Assembly: GCF_001507435.1 (NCBI RefSeq)
Contig: NZ_LMWH01000228.1
Coordinates: 371,142-435,141 of the forward strand
Length of the DNA: 64,000 nt
Direction of reading: 5' to 3'
From: Streptomyces sp. NRRL F-5122
Lineage (GTDB): Bacteria > Actinomycetota > Actinomycetes > Streptomycetales > Streptomycetaceae
Position numbers and translations under genes: made by a program. The notes under the pieces were generated by a model. That model ran no database searches. It was not told the origin of the DNA and saw only the letters and a list, made by a program, of their open reading frames with translations. Below are positions 34,141 to 44,579 of the stretch, in pieces. Position 1 is the stretch's first letter. Every line of letters starts with the position of its first letter.

Positions 34141-36417
34141 ATGGGGAACGGAGTTACGCGGGTACGGGGCATCGCCGCCCGGGCCGGCGGCTGGAGCGCC
34201 CGGCACCGATGGGCTGCCGTCGGCATCTGGCTGCTGTTCGTCGTCCTGGCCATGACCATCGGCTCGGCGGCCGGCCGTGTGGACGTCAAGGACAGCGACG
34301 AACTCACGGGCGAGACGCACACCGCCGCCAGGATCATCGAGGAGACCGGCATCGAGGAGCCGGCGGGCGAGTCCGTCCTGATCCAGGCCAAGGGCGGCGG
34401 TATCACGGCCACCGACCCCCGGTTCCGCGCCACCGTGACCGCGGTCGTACGGGCGGTCGAGAAGACCGGCCGGGTGACGGACGTGATGTCGCCGTACGAC
34501 ACGAAGTCCATCTCGAAGGACGGCCGAAGCGCGCTCGTGCGGTTCGACATGCGCGGTGACGCCGACACCGCGGGCGACCGGGTCGAGCCGGTGCTCGAGG
34601 CCGTCGCGGGGGTCCAGAAGGACCACACGGAGCTGCGGGTCGAGGAGATCGGCGGCGCCAGCATGCAGAAGACGTTCTCCGACGCCTTCGGCGACGACTT
34701 CGCGCAGGCCGAGTACTCCGCCGTGCCGGTGGCACTCGGCATCCTGCTGATCGCCTTCGGCGCCGTCGTCGCGGCGCTGTTGCCGGTGGCGCTGGCGATC
34801 TCCGCGATCGTCGCGACGATGGGCCTGATGGGCATCGTCAGCCATCTGCAGCCGATGAACGACACCGCCAACTCCGTGATGCTGCTGGTGGGTCTGGCCG
34901 TCGGCGTCGACTACTGCCTGTTCTATCTGCGGCGTGAGCGCGAGGAGCGGGCGGCCGGCCGTGATCCTGCCACCGCCCTCCAGATCGCCGCGGCGACCAG
35001 CGGACGCGCCATCATCGTCTCCGGTGTCACGGTGTGCGTCGCCATGGCGGGCATGCTGTTCACCGGCATCGCCACGTTCGAGGCGATGGGGCTGGCCTCG
35101 CTGATGGTCGTGGCTGTCGCCATGGTCGGTTCGGTGACGGTGCTGCCCGCGCTGCTGTCCCTTCTCGGCCGGCGGGTCGAGAAGGGCCGTATCCCGTTCC
35201 TGCACCCCGAGAGGCGCCGTGCGCGCAGCGCCCGGCGCGGCCGGTCCGAGGAGGAGGGGAGCCGGCTGTGGGCGGCCGTGCTCAAGGTCGTGCTCGCCCG
35301 GCCCGCCATCTCCCTGGTCGTCGCGGCCGGAGCGCTGCTGGCGATCATGGCGCCCGCCCTGGGCATGAAGACCCAGAACCTGACGCTCGACCAGGAGTTC
35401 GGCGACCGGCTGCCCATCGTCGCCACCTACAACCGGGTCAACGAGGCCTTCCCCGGCGGTTCCGAGCCCGCCGAGGTCGTCGTCAAGGCGAACGACATCA
35501 ACTCCGCCGAGGTGCGGTCCGCGCTGGCCGACTTCCGTGCGGAGGCCATCAGTTCGGGGGCCTCCCGGGGTCCGATCGACATCAGGCTGCACGGCGCCCA
35601 GAACGTGGCCCTGATCTCCGTCCCGCTGGTCGGCGGATCCGATCTGGACAAGGCGGGCAGGAGCCTGGACCTGTTGCGTGACCGGGTACGTCCGGACACG
35701 CTCGGCAAGGTCGAGGGGGTGCAGGCGCCGATCACGGGTCAGGTCGCCGGCTCCGCGGACTTCAACGACCAGCTCGTCGGCTCGGTGGTTCCGGTCTTCG
35801 CGTTCGTCGTGGTCTTCGCCTTCCTGCTGATGCTCGTGTCGTTCCGCTCCCTGACGATCGCGATCACGTCGATCGCGCTCAACCTGCTGTCCGTGGGCGC
35901 GGCTTACGGCATCCTGGTCGCCGTCTTCCAGCACGGCTGGGGGGCGTCGCTGGTGGGTGCCGAGGGTGTGGGCGCCATCATCACCTGGCTGCCGCTGTTC
36001 CTGTTCGTCATCCTGTTCGGACTGTCGATGGACTACCACGTGTTCGTGGTCTCCCGGATCCGCGAGGCGCACCTGCGGGGCCGGACGACCAAGGAGGCGA
36101 TCACGCACGGTGTGGTGACCACGGCGGGGGTCGTGACCAGTGCCGCGGTCATCATGGTCGCCGTCTTCGCGATCTTCGGCACGCTGTCCATGCAGTCCAT
36201 GAAGCAGATGGGCGTCGGCCTGGCCGCCGCCGTGCTCATCGACGCGACGATCATCCGGGGCGTACTCCTCCCCTCGGTGATGGCTCTGCTCGGCGAGCGC
36301 AACTGGTATCTGCCGAGGTGGCTGCACCGGCTGCCGGACCTCAGCCACGACGAGTCGTCCCCGGCGGTGTCCCCTCCCCCGCCGCCGGCCGTGGAGGGCG
36401 AGAAGGTCGGGGTCTGA
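34141..36417 (+). CDS. MMPL/RND-family transporter
   Basis: This 758-residue protein has 12 membrane segments in two MMPL repeats, each with a large loop outside the membrane after the first helix. Markers are GLAVGVDYCLFYLRREREER in repeat 1 and FGLSMDYHVFVVSRIREAHL in repeat 2, which carry the proton-relay Asp of this family. It exports lipids or hydrophobic compounds. ATG 34141 follows GAGGGGGGA; a GTG at 34006 would add 45 low-complexity residues and is rejected. A strong hairpin follows. Confidence 0.92.
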   Translation: MGNGVTRVRGIAARAGGWSARHRWAAVGIWLLFVVLAMTIGSAAGRVDVKDSDELTGETHTAARIIEETGIEEPAGESVLIQAKGGGITATDPRFRATVTAVVRAVEKTGRVTDVMSPYDTKSISKDGRSALVRFDMRGDADTAGDRVEPVLEAVAGVQKDHTELRVEEIGGASMQKTFSDAFGDDFAQAEYSAVPVALGILLIAFGAVVAALLPVALAISAIVATMGLMGIVSHLQPMNDTANSVMLLVGLAVGVDYCLFYLRREREERAAGRDPATALQIAAATSGRAIIVSGVTVCVAMAGMLFTGIATFEAMGLASLMVVAVAMVGSVTVLPALLSLLGRRVEKGRIPFLHPERRRARSARRGRSEEEGSRLWAAVLKVVLARPAISLVVAAGALLAIMAPALGMKTQNLTLDQEFGDRLPIVATYNRVNEAFPGGSEPAEVVVKANDINSAEVRSALADFRAEAISSGASRGPIDIRLHGAQNVALISVPLVGGSDLDKAGRSLDLLRDRVRPDTLGKVEGVQAPITGQVAGSADFNDQLVGSVVPVFAFVVVFAFLLMLVSFRSLTIAITSIALNLLSVGAAYGILVAVFQHGWGASLVGAEGVGAIITWLPLFLFVILFGLSMDYHVFVVSRIREAHLRGRTTKEAITHGVVTTAGVVTSAAVIMVAVFAIFGTLSMQSMKQMGVGLAAAVLIDATIIRGVLLPSVMALLGERNWYLPRWLHRLPDLSHDESSPAVSPPPPPAVEGEKVGV

Positions 36418-36439
36418 CGGTCCGCGGATGACGGTGCAG

Positions 36440-36466
36440 GTGGCCGGGGTGGGGCACCCCGGCCAC
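36440..36466 (+). terminator. Perfect 11-bp hairpin after MMPL gene
   Basis: GTGGCCGGGGT (36440-36450) pairs exactly with ACCCCGGCCAC (36456-36466) around GGGGC, 23 bp after the stop. Confidence 0.75.
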
Positions 36467-36632
36467 GCTGCCGGGCCGCGACCGGGCACCGCCCCTTCCC
36501 GGCCGGCGCGTCCGCCGGTGCCACCGCCCGCCCGGGCACAGGGTCCGACCAGTGCGAATGCGACACTGGCCGACGATGGCGGGCAGCAGGCGCCATCGGT
36601 GGTCGGTACGACGACGGGACACGGAGGCGGCG

Positions 36633-37496
36633 ATGGACGAGGCAAGGGCGCGCGGGGTACTGGCCGCGGCAGCCGTACTGCCGGACCGGGCGACGGACGC
36701 GCGGCTCCTCGCCCTGGGTGAGAACGCGGTGTTCGCGGCGGGTGATCTCGTGGTCAAGGTGGGCCGCGACGCCGAACTCCTCGACCGCGCACGGCGGGAA
36801 CTGGACATCGCCCTCTGGCTCGCCGCGGAGGGCGTCCCCGCGGTGCGTGCCGCCGAACCCGAGGCGCTGCTGGTGGACGGCCACCCGGTGACCGTGTGGC
36901 ACCGACTGCCCGATCCCGTACGTCCGGCCGAGGCACGCGATCTGGCCGAACTGCTGCGGATCGTGCACGCGCTCCCCGCCCCCTCCTTCCCGCTGCCGCA
37001 GCGTGAGCTGCTGGGCGGTGTGGAGCGCTGGCTGCGGCTGGCGGGCGACGCCGTCGACCCGGCGGACGCGGCGTATCTGCGCGAGCGCCGGGACGGCTTC
37101 GCGGCGGCCGCCGCCGCGCTGACGCCGCGTCTGGTGCCCGGCCCGATCCACGGCGACGCGCTGCCCCGCAATGTGCACATCGGGCCGGACGGTCCGGTCC
37201 TGGTCGATCTGGAGACCTTCTCGGCCGACCTGCGCGAGCACGACCTGGTGGTCATGGCTCTCTCCCGAGACCGCTATGGGCTGCCTGCCGAGGCCTATGA
37301 CTCCTTCACGAAGTCGTACGGCTGGGATGTGCGCACGTGGGCGGGGTGCTCCGTGCTCCGCGGGGCACGTGAAACCGCCAGTTGCGCCTGGGTCGCCCAG
37401 CATGCGCCGAGCAACCCCGCGGCGCTCGCCGAGTTCCGGCGGAGGGTGGCCTCACTGCGGAACGGGGACGAGACGGTCCGCTGGCACGCCTTCTGA
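36633..37496 (+). CDS. Aminoglycoside phosphotransferase-family kinase
   Basis: This 287-residue protein has an APH-type kinase fold. The catalytic loop is HGDALPRNV with intact His, Asp and Asn, and the metal Asp is in VLVDLETF. The N-terminal part has the nucleotide-binding strand pair (FAAGDLVVKVG). Substrate unknown; it may phosphorylate a small molecule. GGAGG precedes ATG 36633; the upstream extension from 36552 is not family-like. It converges on the exonuclease gene 12 bp away. Confidence 0.87.
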   Translation: MDEARARGVLAAAAVLPDRATDARLLALGENAVFAAGDLVVKVGRDAELLDRARRELDIALWLAAEGVPAVRAAEPEALLVDGHPVTVWHRLPDPVRPAEARDLAELLRIVHALPAPSFPLPQRELLGGVERWLRLAGDAVDPADAAYLRERRDGFAAAAAALTPRLVPGPIHGDALPRNVHIGPDGPVLVDLETFSADLREHDLVVMALSRDRYGLPAEAYDSFTKSYGWDVRTWAGCSVLRGARETASCAWVAQHAPSNPAALAEFRRRVASLRNGDETVRWHAF

Positions 37497-37508
37497 GGCC
37501 GGTCCCGG

Positions 37509-38231
37509 TCAGGCCCGCTGACCTGCCGCCTCCCGCAGCGGCCAGGTGCCGTCCACCACCGCCTCCGTGTCGCCCTTGCCGCGCAGAAAGTCCTGGAAGT
37601 CCGCCGCCCAGGCCGCGTACCACTCGATCTGCCGGCGGTGCAGCTCCGCCGGTCCGAATGCCGCGACCTTGGGGTGGCGGCCGGCTATCGCCCCCGCGAG
37701 CCGGGCGGCGGCCAGGGCGTCCGCCGCGGCATTGTGCGCCGCGTCCAGCGCGACGCCGTACTCCGTGCAGACCGCTTCGAGGTTGCGCTTGCCGCGGCGA
37801 TAGCGGTCGGCCCACCGGTCGATGGTGTAGGGGTCGATCACGGGTCCCGGTTCCGCGCCGCCCAGACGGTCGCGCAGGGAGGGGAGCCCGTGCCGCCGCA
37901 ACTCGGCGGAGAGCAGGGTCAGGTCGAAGGCCGCGTTGTAGGCGACGACCGGAACGCCCGTCTTCCAATAGGTCACCAGGACGTCCGCGATGGCGTCGGC
38001 GACCTGGTCCGCCGGTCGGCCCTCGGCGGCCGCACGCTCCGTGCTGATCCCGTGCACCGCTACCGCGTCCGCCGGGATCTCCACGCCTGGGTCCGCCAGC
38101 CAGTCCCGGCGTCCCAGCGGCTGCCCGTCCCGGACCTCGATCACCGCGCCCGTGACGATACGCGCCTCGTACGGGTCGGTGCCGGTGGTCTCCAGGTCGA
38201 AGCCGATCAGCAGCTCTCGGTGCCAGGCCAT
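37509..38231 (-). CDS. DEDDh 3'-5' exonuclease (DNA polymerase III epsilon-like)
   Basis: This 240-residue nuclease has all DEDDh motifs: FDLETTGTDP (Exo I), AYNAAFDLTLL (Exo II) and HNAAADALAA (Exo III with the catalytic His). It resembles the proofreading subunit of DNA polymerase III and small DNA/RNA exonucleases of actinomycetes. AAGGGGGG provides an SD for ATG 38231. It stands alone, convergent with the kinase. Confidence 0.92.
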   Translation of the reverse strand: MAWHRELLIGFDLETTGTDPYEARIVTGAVIEVRDGQPLGRRDWLADPGVEIPADAVAVHGISTERAAAEGRPADQVADAIADVLVTYWKTGVPVVAYNAAFDLTLLSAELRRHGLPSLRDRLGGAEPGPVIDPYTIDRWADRYRRGKRNLEAVCTEYGVALDAAHNAAADALAAARLAGAIAGRHPKVAAFGPAELHRRQIEWYAAWAADFQDFLRGKGDTEAVVDGTWPLREAAGQRA

Positions 38232-38325
38232 GGCGGCCCCCCTTCTCGGTGGTGCTTTCCCCCAGTGGTCTCCACCCTCCCACGCGCCACTGACAATCCG
38301 AGGACCGCCTTCCGCACGGGACCGT

Positions 38326-39564
38326 TCACGACACGGGGCGCGAATCCGCCCAAGCCAGCTCGAACTCCTCGCGGTAGGTCGGGAACAGGCCGCCCTCCTC
38401 CGCCTGGTCCGACCTGACGACCCGGTTGCCGTTGCGCAGCACGAGCACGGGAGCCTCCATGCCGCGGGTGCGCCGCAGATAGGACTGCACGACCGCGATC
38501 CCGTCCGCGCCGTCCCCGTCCACCAGGTACGCCGTGAAGCGGGGGGTCTCGTCGAAGACCTGGATCTCGAAGGCGTCCGGGTCGTGCAGCTTCGAGCGCA
38601 CCCGGCGCATGTGCAGGATGTTCATCTCGACGGCGCGGCTGAGCTCACCCTTTCTGATGCCCAGCTCCCGCTCACGCCGCTTGACGGCGCTGGACGCGGG
38701 GTTGAGGAAGAGCAGCCGCACACGGCAGCCCGACTCGGCGAGGCGCACCAGCCGGCGGCCGGAGAAGTTCTGCACCAGCAGATTGAGGCCGATGCCGATG
38801 GCGTCCAGACGGCGGGCGCCGCCGAAGATGTCCTCGGCGGGGAACTGGCGCATCAGCCGCACCCGGTCCGGGTGGACGGCGACCAGGTCCGCGTACCGGT
38901 CGCCCACCAGGTCCTCGACCGCGTCGACGGGCAGGCGCCGCGCGGAGGGCACGTCGCCGCCCGCCCCGAGGATCTCGAGCAGCCGCGCGGAGGCACGCTC
39001 GGCCTGGGCGAGCACCGCCTCCGACAGGGCCCGGTTGCGGGAGACCACGTTCCGGGTCACTTCCAGCTCGTCCAGCGCGAGTTCGACGTCCCGGCGCTCG
39101 TCTATGTAGGGCTCGAAGCACGGCCAGTGCTGCACCATCAGCTCACGCAGTTGGGGAAGCGTCAGGAAGCTGAGCACGTTGTCGTCGGCGGGGTCCAGCA
39201 GATAGCCCTTGCGGCGGCTGACCTCGCGCACCGCGACGGCCCGCTGCACCCACTCCTGGCCGGCCGGCCCAGCCGCGGCGACCACCCAGTCGTCCCCGTG
39301 GACGGGTTCGTAGATGGGGCGGAGAACAGCGGCCACGACCGCGCGCAGCCGCTGTTCGACCAGGTTCAGCCAGATGTAGGCCCGCCCCGCACGCTGGGCG
39401 CGGGTGCGTACCTCGCGCCATGCGTCGGCGTTCCAGTCCAGTTCCGGCCCGATGGATCCCATTTCCATCGGCCGTGCCAGGGACACCGCCCCGGGCGGGA
39501 CATCCGTGGAGTTCCCCTCGTGACCGTCGTCACCAGGGGGAAGCTCCAGCCCTCCCGAGCCCAC
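38326..39564 (-). CDS. SAV2148-type HEPN domain protein
   Basis: This 412-residue protein belongs to a strongly conserved Streptomyces family annotated after SAV2148. The N-terminal helical half (VRTRAQRAGRAYIWLNLVEQ, VELALDELEVTRNVVSRNRA) is the HEPN-like part; I do not see the classical RxxxxH nuclease motif clearly. The C-terminal half has mixed strands (VRLLFLNPASSAVKRRERE, VFDETPRFTAYLVDGDGAD) and resembles the ligand part of PLD-like or DUF-type sensors. GTG 39564 is chosen because family members begin GSGGLELPPGD and GGAAGG lies upstream. Function unknown. Confidence 0.85.
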   Translation of the reverse strand: MGSGGLELPPGDDGHEGNSTDVPPGAVSLARPMEMGSIGPELDWNADAWREVRTRAQRAGRAYIWLNLVEQRLRAVVAAVLRPIYEPVHGDDWVVAAAGPAGQEWVQRAVAVREVSRRKGYLLDPADDNVLSFLTLPQLRELMVQHWPCFEPYIDERRDVELALDELEVTRNVVSRNRALSEAVLAQAERASARLLEILGAGGDVPSARRLPVDAVEDLVGDRYADLVAVHPDRVRLMRQFPAEDIFGGARRLDAIGIGLNLLVQNFSGRRLVRLAESGCRVRLLFLNPASSAVKRRERELGIRKGELSRAVEMNILHMRRVRSKLHDPDAFEIQVFDETPRFTAYLVDGDGADGIAVVQSYLRRTRGMEAPVLVLRNGNRVVRSDQAEEGGLFPTYREEFELAWADSRPVS

Positions 39565-39679
39565 CCGCGCACCGCCTTCCGCTCCCCCGAGCCTCCCCAG
39601 GGGCCAGGCCCCAGCCAACGATCAAGGAAGAGTACTCCGGGAGCGCTGCGCGGTGCAGCCGGATGCACAGGGTCGTTTC

Positions 39680-40996
39680 TCAACTACCGTTTTCCACACG
39701 CCCGTTCTGGTCCGCCAGCACGGCCGGCGTGAGCGGGTTCATAGCTGTGACGTCGCGCGGAGCAATGGAGAAGCCCTGCCAGTGGACGGGCATGGGCTGC
39801 TGGTCCTCGTCGCGCGCTATGTGGTGGAAGCCGATGTTCACCCACACCACGGGGTGAGTGAGCGTCTGCCCGTTGACCCAGCGGTCGACGGATTTACCGG
39901 CACCGGTACCGCAGTTGCCGAGATTGTCGCTGGCGAACCGTTCGCACGCCTTGTACTCGGTGAAGTAGATGTCGTGCCTGGTGAAGCCGTGGCCCGGATA
40001 CTTGGTGCTGGGCCCCGGGACGATCTCGTACGAGCGCGCGTGGCCGTCCTTGTTCCTGCCCGTGGCGCTGACGACCCGCCACCAGCGCATGTTCTTCGCG
40101 TCGCCCGCCAGTTCCTTGGTGATCTTCGTGCGGGTGGTCCTGTTGCTCGGGGCCTGGGCACCCCTCGCCGGCGGACTGACCACGGAGTCGTACTGCTCCA
40201 CCTTGTCCTTCGACGAGCCGTCGAGACCGAAGTCGAGCCGCCAGAAGACGTTGTGACTGTGGCTCGTGGCGTACGCCCTGGCGCCCTTGCCGATCGGCCA
40301 GCCGCGGCCGTCGCCCGCGTCGTAGTCGAAGGGCGAGAGGCTGCCCGTGGCGCCCACGTTCATGTTCACCGTGCCGTCGTCCTGGAAGCGCCACTCGGTG
40401 ATGTACTCGTACCAGCCGACCTTGTTGACGGTGTAGACCAGCAGATCCTTGCCCTGGGCCTGGTAGACCTTGTTTCCCGTGTCGCTCTGCATGCGGTAGG
40501 CGTGGCCGCGCGAACGGGTCGTGGTGCACAGGCCGTCGACGTTCGGGTGCTGCGGATCCCAGGCGTTCGGCACCTTGACGGTCCTGATGGTGCCGCCGGG
40601 GCACTCGCCCGGCGCCATGGCGGACAGGCCCTGCGCGAAACCGGCGCCCGTCAGATCGCTGTACTCGACCGAGCCGTCGTCGTAGGGGACGTCGATCTGG
40701 GCCAGCCGTGCACTGTTGAGAACCTTGATCGGGCGGCTCTCACCCGGGGGCTGGTAGGACACGTGTTCAAGGACGAGGCCGGCGTTGCCGTCGTAGCGCC
40801 AGCACATCCGCCAGGTGGTGCCGGTGGAGAGCTTCTGCTCGATCCGGTACGCGGCGCTGCACTCGGCGGCGGCCGGGGCCGCGGCCGTGTGCTCCGCGTA
40901 GGCCGGTGCGGCCGCGGTGCCGCCGAGGGCGAGTCCGGCCGCCACGAGGCCGGTCAGGGCCTGCCTGCGGGCATGACTGATTCTGTTCGCGCGCAT
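39680..40996 (-). CDS. Secreted copper amine oxidase-like catalytic-domain protein
   Basis: This is a 438-residue protein with a twin-Arg-containing signal (HARRQALTGLVAAGLALGG, cleavage near AYA). The mature part matches only the catalytic domain of copper amine oxidases. The copper ligands are seen as His246/His248 (SHSHNVFWRLDFGLDG) and His392 (FHHIARDEDQQPMPV). The cofactor motif T-x-x-N-Y-D/E-Y reads NKVGWYEY: the topaquinone-precursor Tyr196 is kept but the Asn before it is Trp195. Asp114 is a candidate for the base. The N2/N3 domains are missing, and the gene just upstream encodes a protein resembling them. Activity is therefore uncertain. Confidence 0.75.
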   Translation of the reverse strand: MRANRISHARRQALTGLVAAGLALGGTAAAPAYAEHTAAAPAAAECSAAYRIEQKLSTGTTWRMCWRYDGNAGLVLEHVSYQPPGESRPIKVLNSARLAQIDVPYDDGSVEYSDLTGAGFAQGLSAMAPGECPGGTIRTVKVPNAWDPQHPNVDGLCTTTRSRGHAYRMQSDTGNKVYQAQGKDLLVYTVNKVGWYEYITEWRFQDDGTVNMNVGATGSLSPFDYDAGDGRGWPIGKGARAYATSHSHNVFWRLDFGLDGSSKDKVEQYDSVVSPPARGAQAPSNRTTRTKITKELAGDAKNMRWWRVVSATGRNKDGHARSYEIVPGPSTKYPGHGFTRHDIYFTEYKACERFASDNLGNCGTGAGKSVDRWVNGQTLTHPVVWVNIGFHHIARDEDQQPMPVHWQGFSIAPRDVTAMNPLTPAVLADQNGRVENGS

Positions 40997-41102
40997 GACG
41001 AAGTGACTCCTCTTGCACAGATGGGAAAGGACAAGCGAAAGGTCGGGACGCCGCGCCGCAGAAGAGGGGAGATGTTTTCCCGGGCGGGCGACGGCGTACG
41101 GC

Positions 41103-41906
41103 TCAGCCGAGCTTGCCGACCTTGCGGGCGCTCAGGTCGACCACGTAGGAACGGCCGTCGATCCACGCGCCGTTCGGGATCTTCGGGAGGAGCCGAACAC
41201 AGCGGTGCTCGCCGCACTTGCCGAGGACCCCGGGCTGGGCGCCCGGCGTCGCCCGGTAGACGATGCCGGTGAGCATCAGCTGGCCGGGTGAGGTGAGGTC
41301 CTTGCCCGTGGCGTCCTTGAAATCGGCCCTCAGGCCCGCGCCGAGCGGGTCCGCGATCAGCAGTTCGGCCGCCTCGGCGTTCTCCTCACGGCCGAGGGGC
41401 GGCTGCACGCCGTGCTGGGTCCCGGTCCCCTCGACCTTGCCGGTGTCCAGATCGACCGTCCTCGTGACGAGGGCGTCGTCCCCGTAGTCGTAGAACACCA
41501 CGTCGGCGCGCCGGGGCGGGTCCTGGTCGTCCAGATGGTCGGCGTCCGGTTCGGCGAGGCCGACGCCGAGCCGCTGTGGTCCCTTCCCACCCGCCACGTT
41601 CTCACCGGCGAGGGCCTGCGGCCGGCCGAGCGCGATACGCTCGGCCCGTTCGACCTCGTCGTCGGTCAGCGGGTCGCTCCCGGCGCCCCTGCTCCCTTCC
41701 GCGGGCGCCTGCCGGACGACGCCGGGCGCCGGCGTGCCGCCCGGCCCTTCGACCGCCCGGGCGGACCGTCCGCCGTCCTTGCCGCCCGATTCCTCCGCCG
41801 ACACCGAGCCCGGCAGCGTGATGCCCACCATCACGGCGGTCGCTGCCACCGCGACGGCCGCACCCGCCACCACCTTGCCCAGATGCCTGCGCACTGTCCT
41901 GCGCAC
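41103..41906 (-). CDS. Secreted protein resembling the N2/N3 domain of copper amine oxidases
   Basis: This is a 267-residue protein with a signal peptide (VVAGAAVAVAATAVMVGITL, cleavage near SVSA), then a low-complexity linker to about residue 75. The rest follows the N-terminal domains of copper amine oxidases: DPLTDDEVERAERIAL, ADVVFYDYGDDALVTRTVDL, and the diagnostic GVQPPLGREENAEAAELLI. No catalytic domain is present; that is supplied by the next gene 106 bp downstream on the same strand. GTG 41906 has GGGGGA before it. A pair of separately exported halves is the simplest reading. Confidence 0.7.
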   Translation of the reverse strand: MRRTVRRHLGKVVAGAAVAVAATAVMVGITLPGSVSAEESGGKDGGRSARAVEGPGGTPAPGVVRQAPAEGSRGAGSDPLTDDEVERAERIALGRPQALAGENVAGGKGPQRLGVGLAEPDADHLDDQDPPRRADVVFYDYGDDALVTRTVDLDTGKVEGTGTQHGVQPPLGREENAEAAELLIADPLGAGLRADFKDATGKDLTSPGQLMLTGIVYRATPGAQPGVLGKCGEHRCVRLLPKIPNGAWIDGRSYVVDLSARKVGKLG

Positions 41907-42112
41907 ATTTCCCCCTACTCCCCCTGATTCCCCGGGAGCGGATCAAGCCTTACCGGTTCGGCACGCCTCGGAAGCGCAAGTGGGTGCGCATACCGGGTAT
42001 GCACTGGTCGGCCGTTAAGAGGGACGGAAGTCATAGGAGGTTCCACCACTTTCGTGGAGACTCGGCGACATGGCGCCCCGCTGGGGCCAGGACAACTGGG
42101 AGAGTCGTATCC

Positions 42113-44221
<2,109 letters not shown>

Positions 44222-44226
44222 GGCAT

Positions 44227-44262
44227 CGGCGGCCTCGTCCACCCGCGTGGACGAGGCCGCCG
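44227..44262 (+). terminator. Perfect 16-bp hairpin after glgX
   Basis: CGGCGGCCTCGTCCAC (44227-44242) pairs exactly with GTGGACGAGGCCGCCG (44247-44262) around a four-base loop, five bases after the stop. The rest of the 358-bp gap to treY (44263-44579) shows no gene or clear promoter. Confidence 0.85.
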
Positions 44263-44579
44263 GCCGCCGAGGTCCGGCAAGACGGCCGTCACGAGCGCCA
44301 CGCGGTCGAATGCGGGATCGACCGCCTCGGGCTGCACGACGGCGCGGTACGACGGACCCAATCGCCCGCCACGAGGCGAGCACGTCGGCCGAGCTCCTCA
44401 ACGAACGGCCATGACCCCCGCGTTCGGAGCAGGCCCCGGCGTGGCGAGGCATCCGGTCTGCGGGTGGCCGGCGCTCTCGACCGGGCCCGGCACTTCACAA
44501 ACGGGCCCCGGACAGGCGGAACACAGCCGGACGGCGCGTCTGTGACAGGAAAGGCGGCAGGGCGGGTACGTAGGTTCCC

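Noticed and set aside
34111..36645. An 844-residue reverse-strand frame over the MMPL gene
   Set aside because: It is the shadow of the MMPL transporter. His/Gly/Asp-rich composition is typical of antisense frames.
41984..42112. 43-residue N-terminal extension of GlgX
   Set aside because: No SD at 41984 and no similarity to GlgX; ATG 42113 follows GGGAG and starts the CBM48 domain properly.
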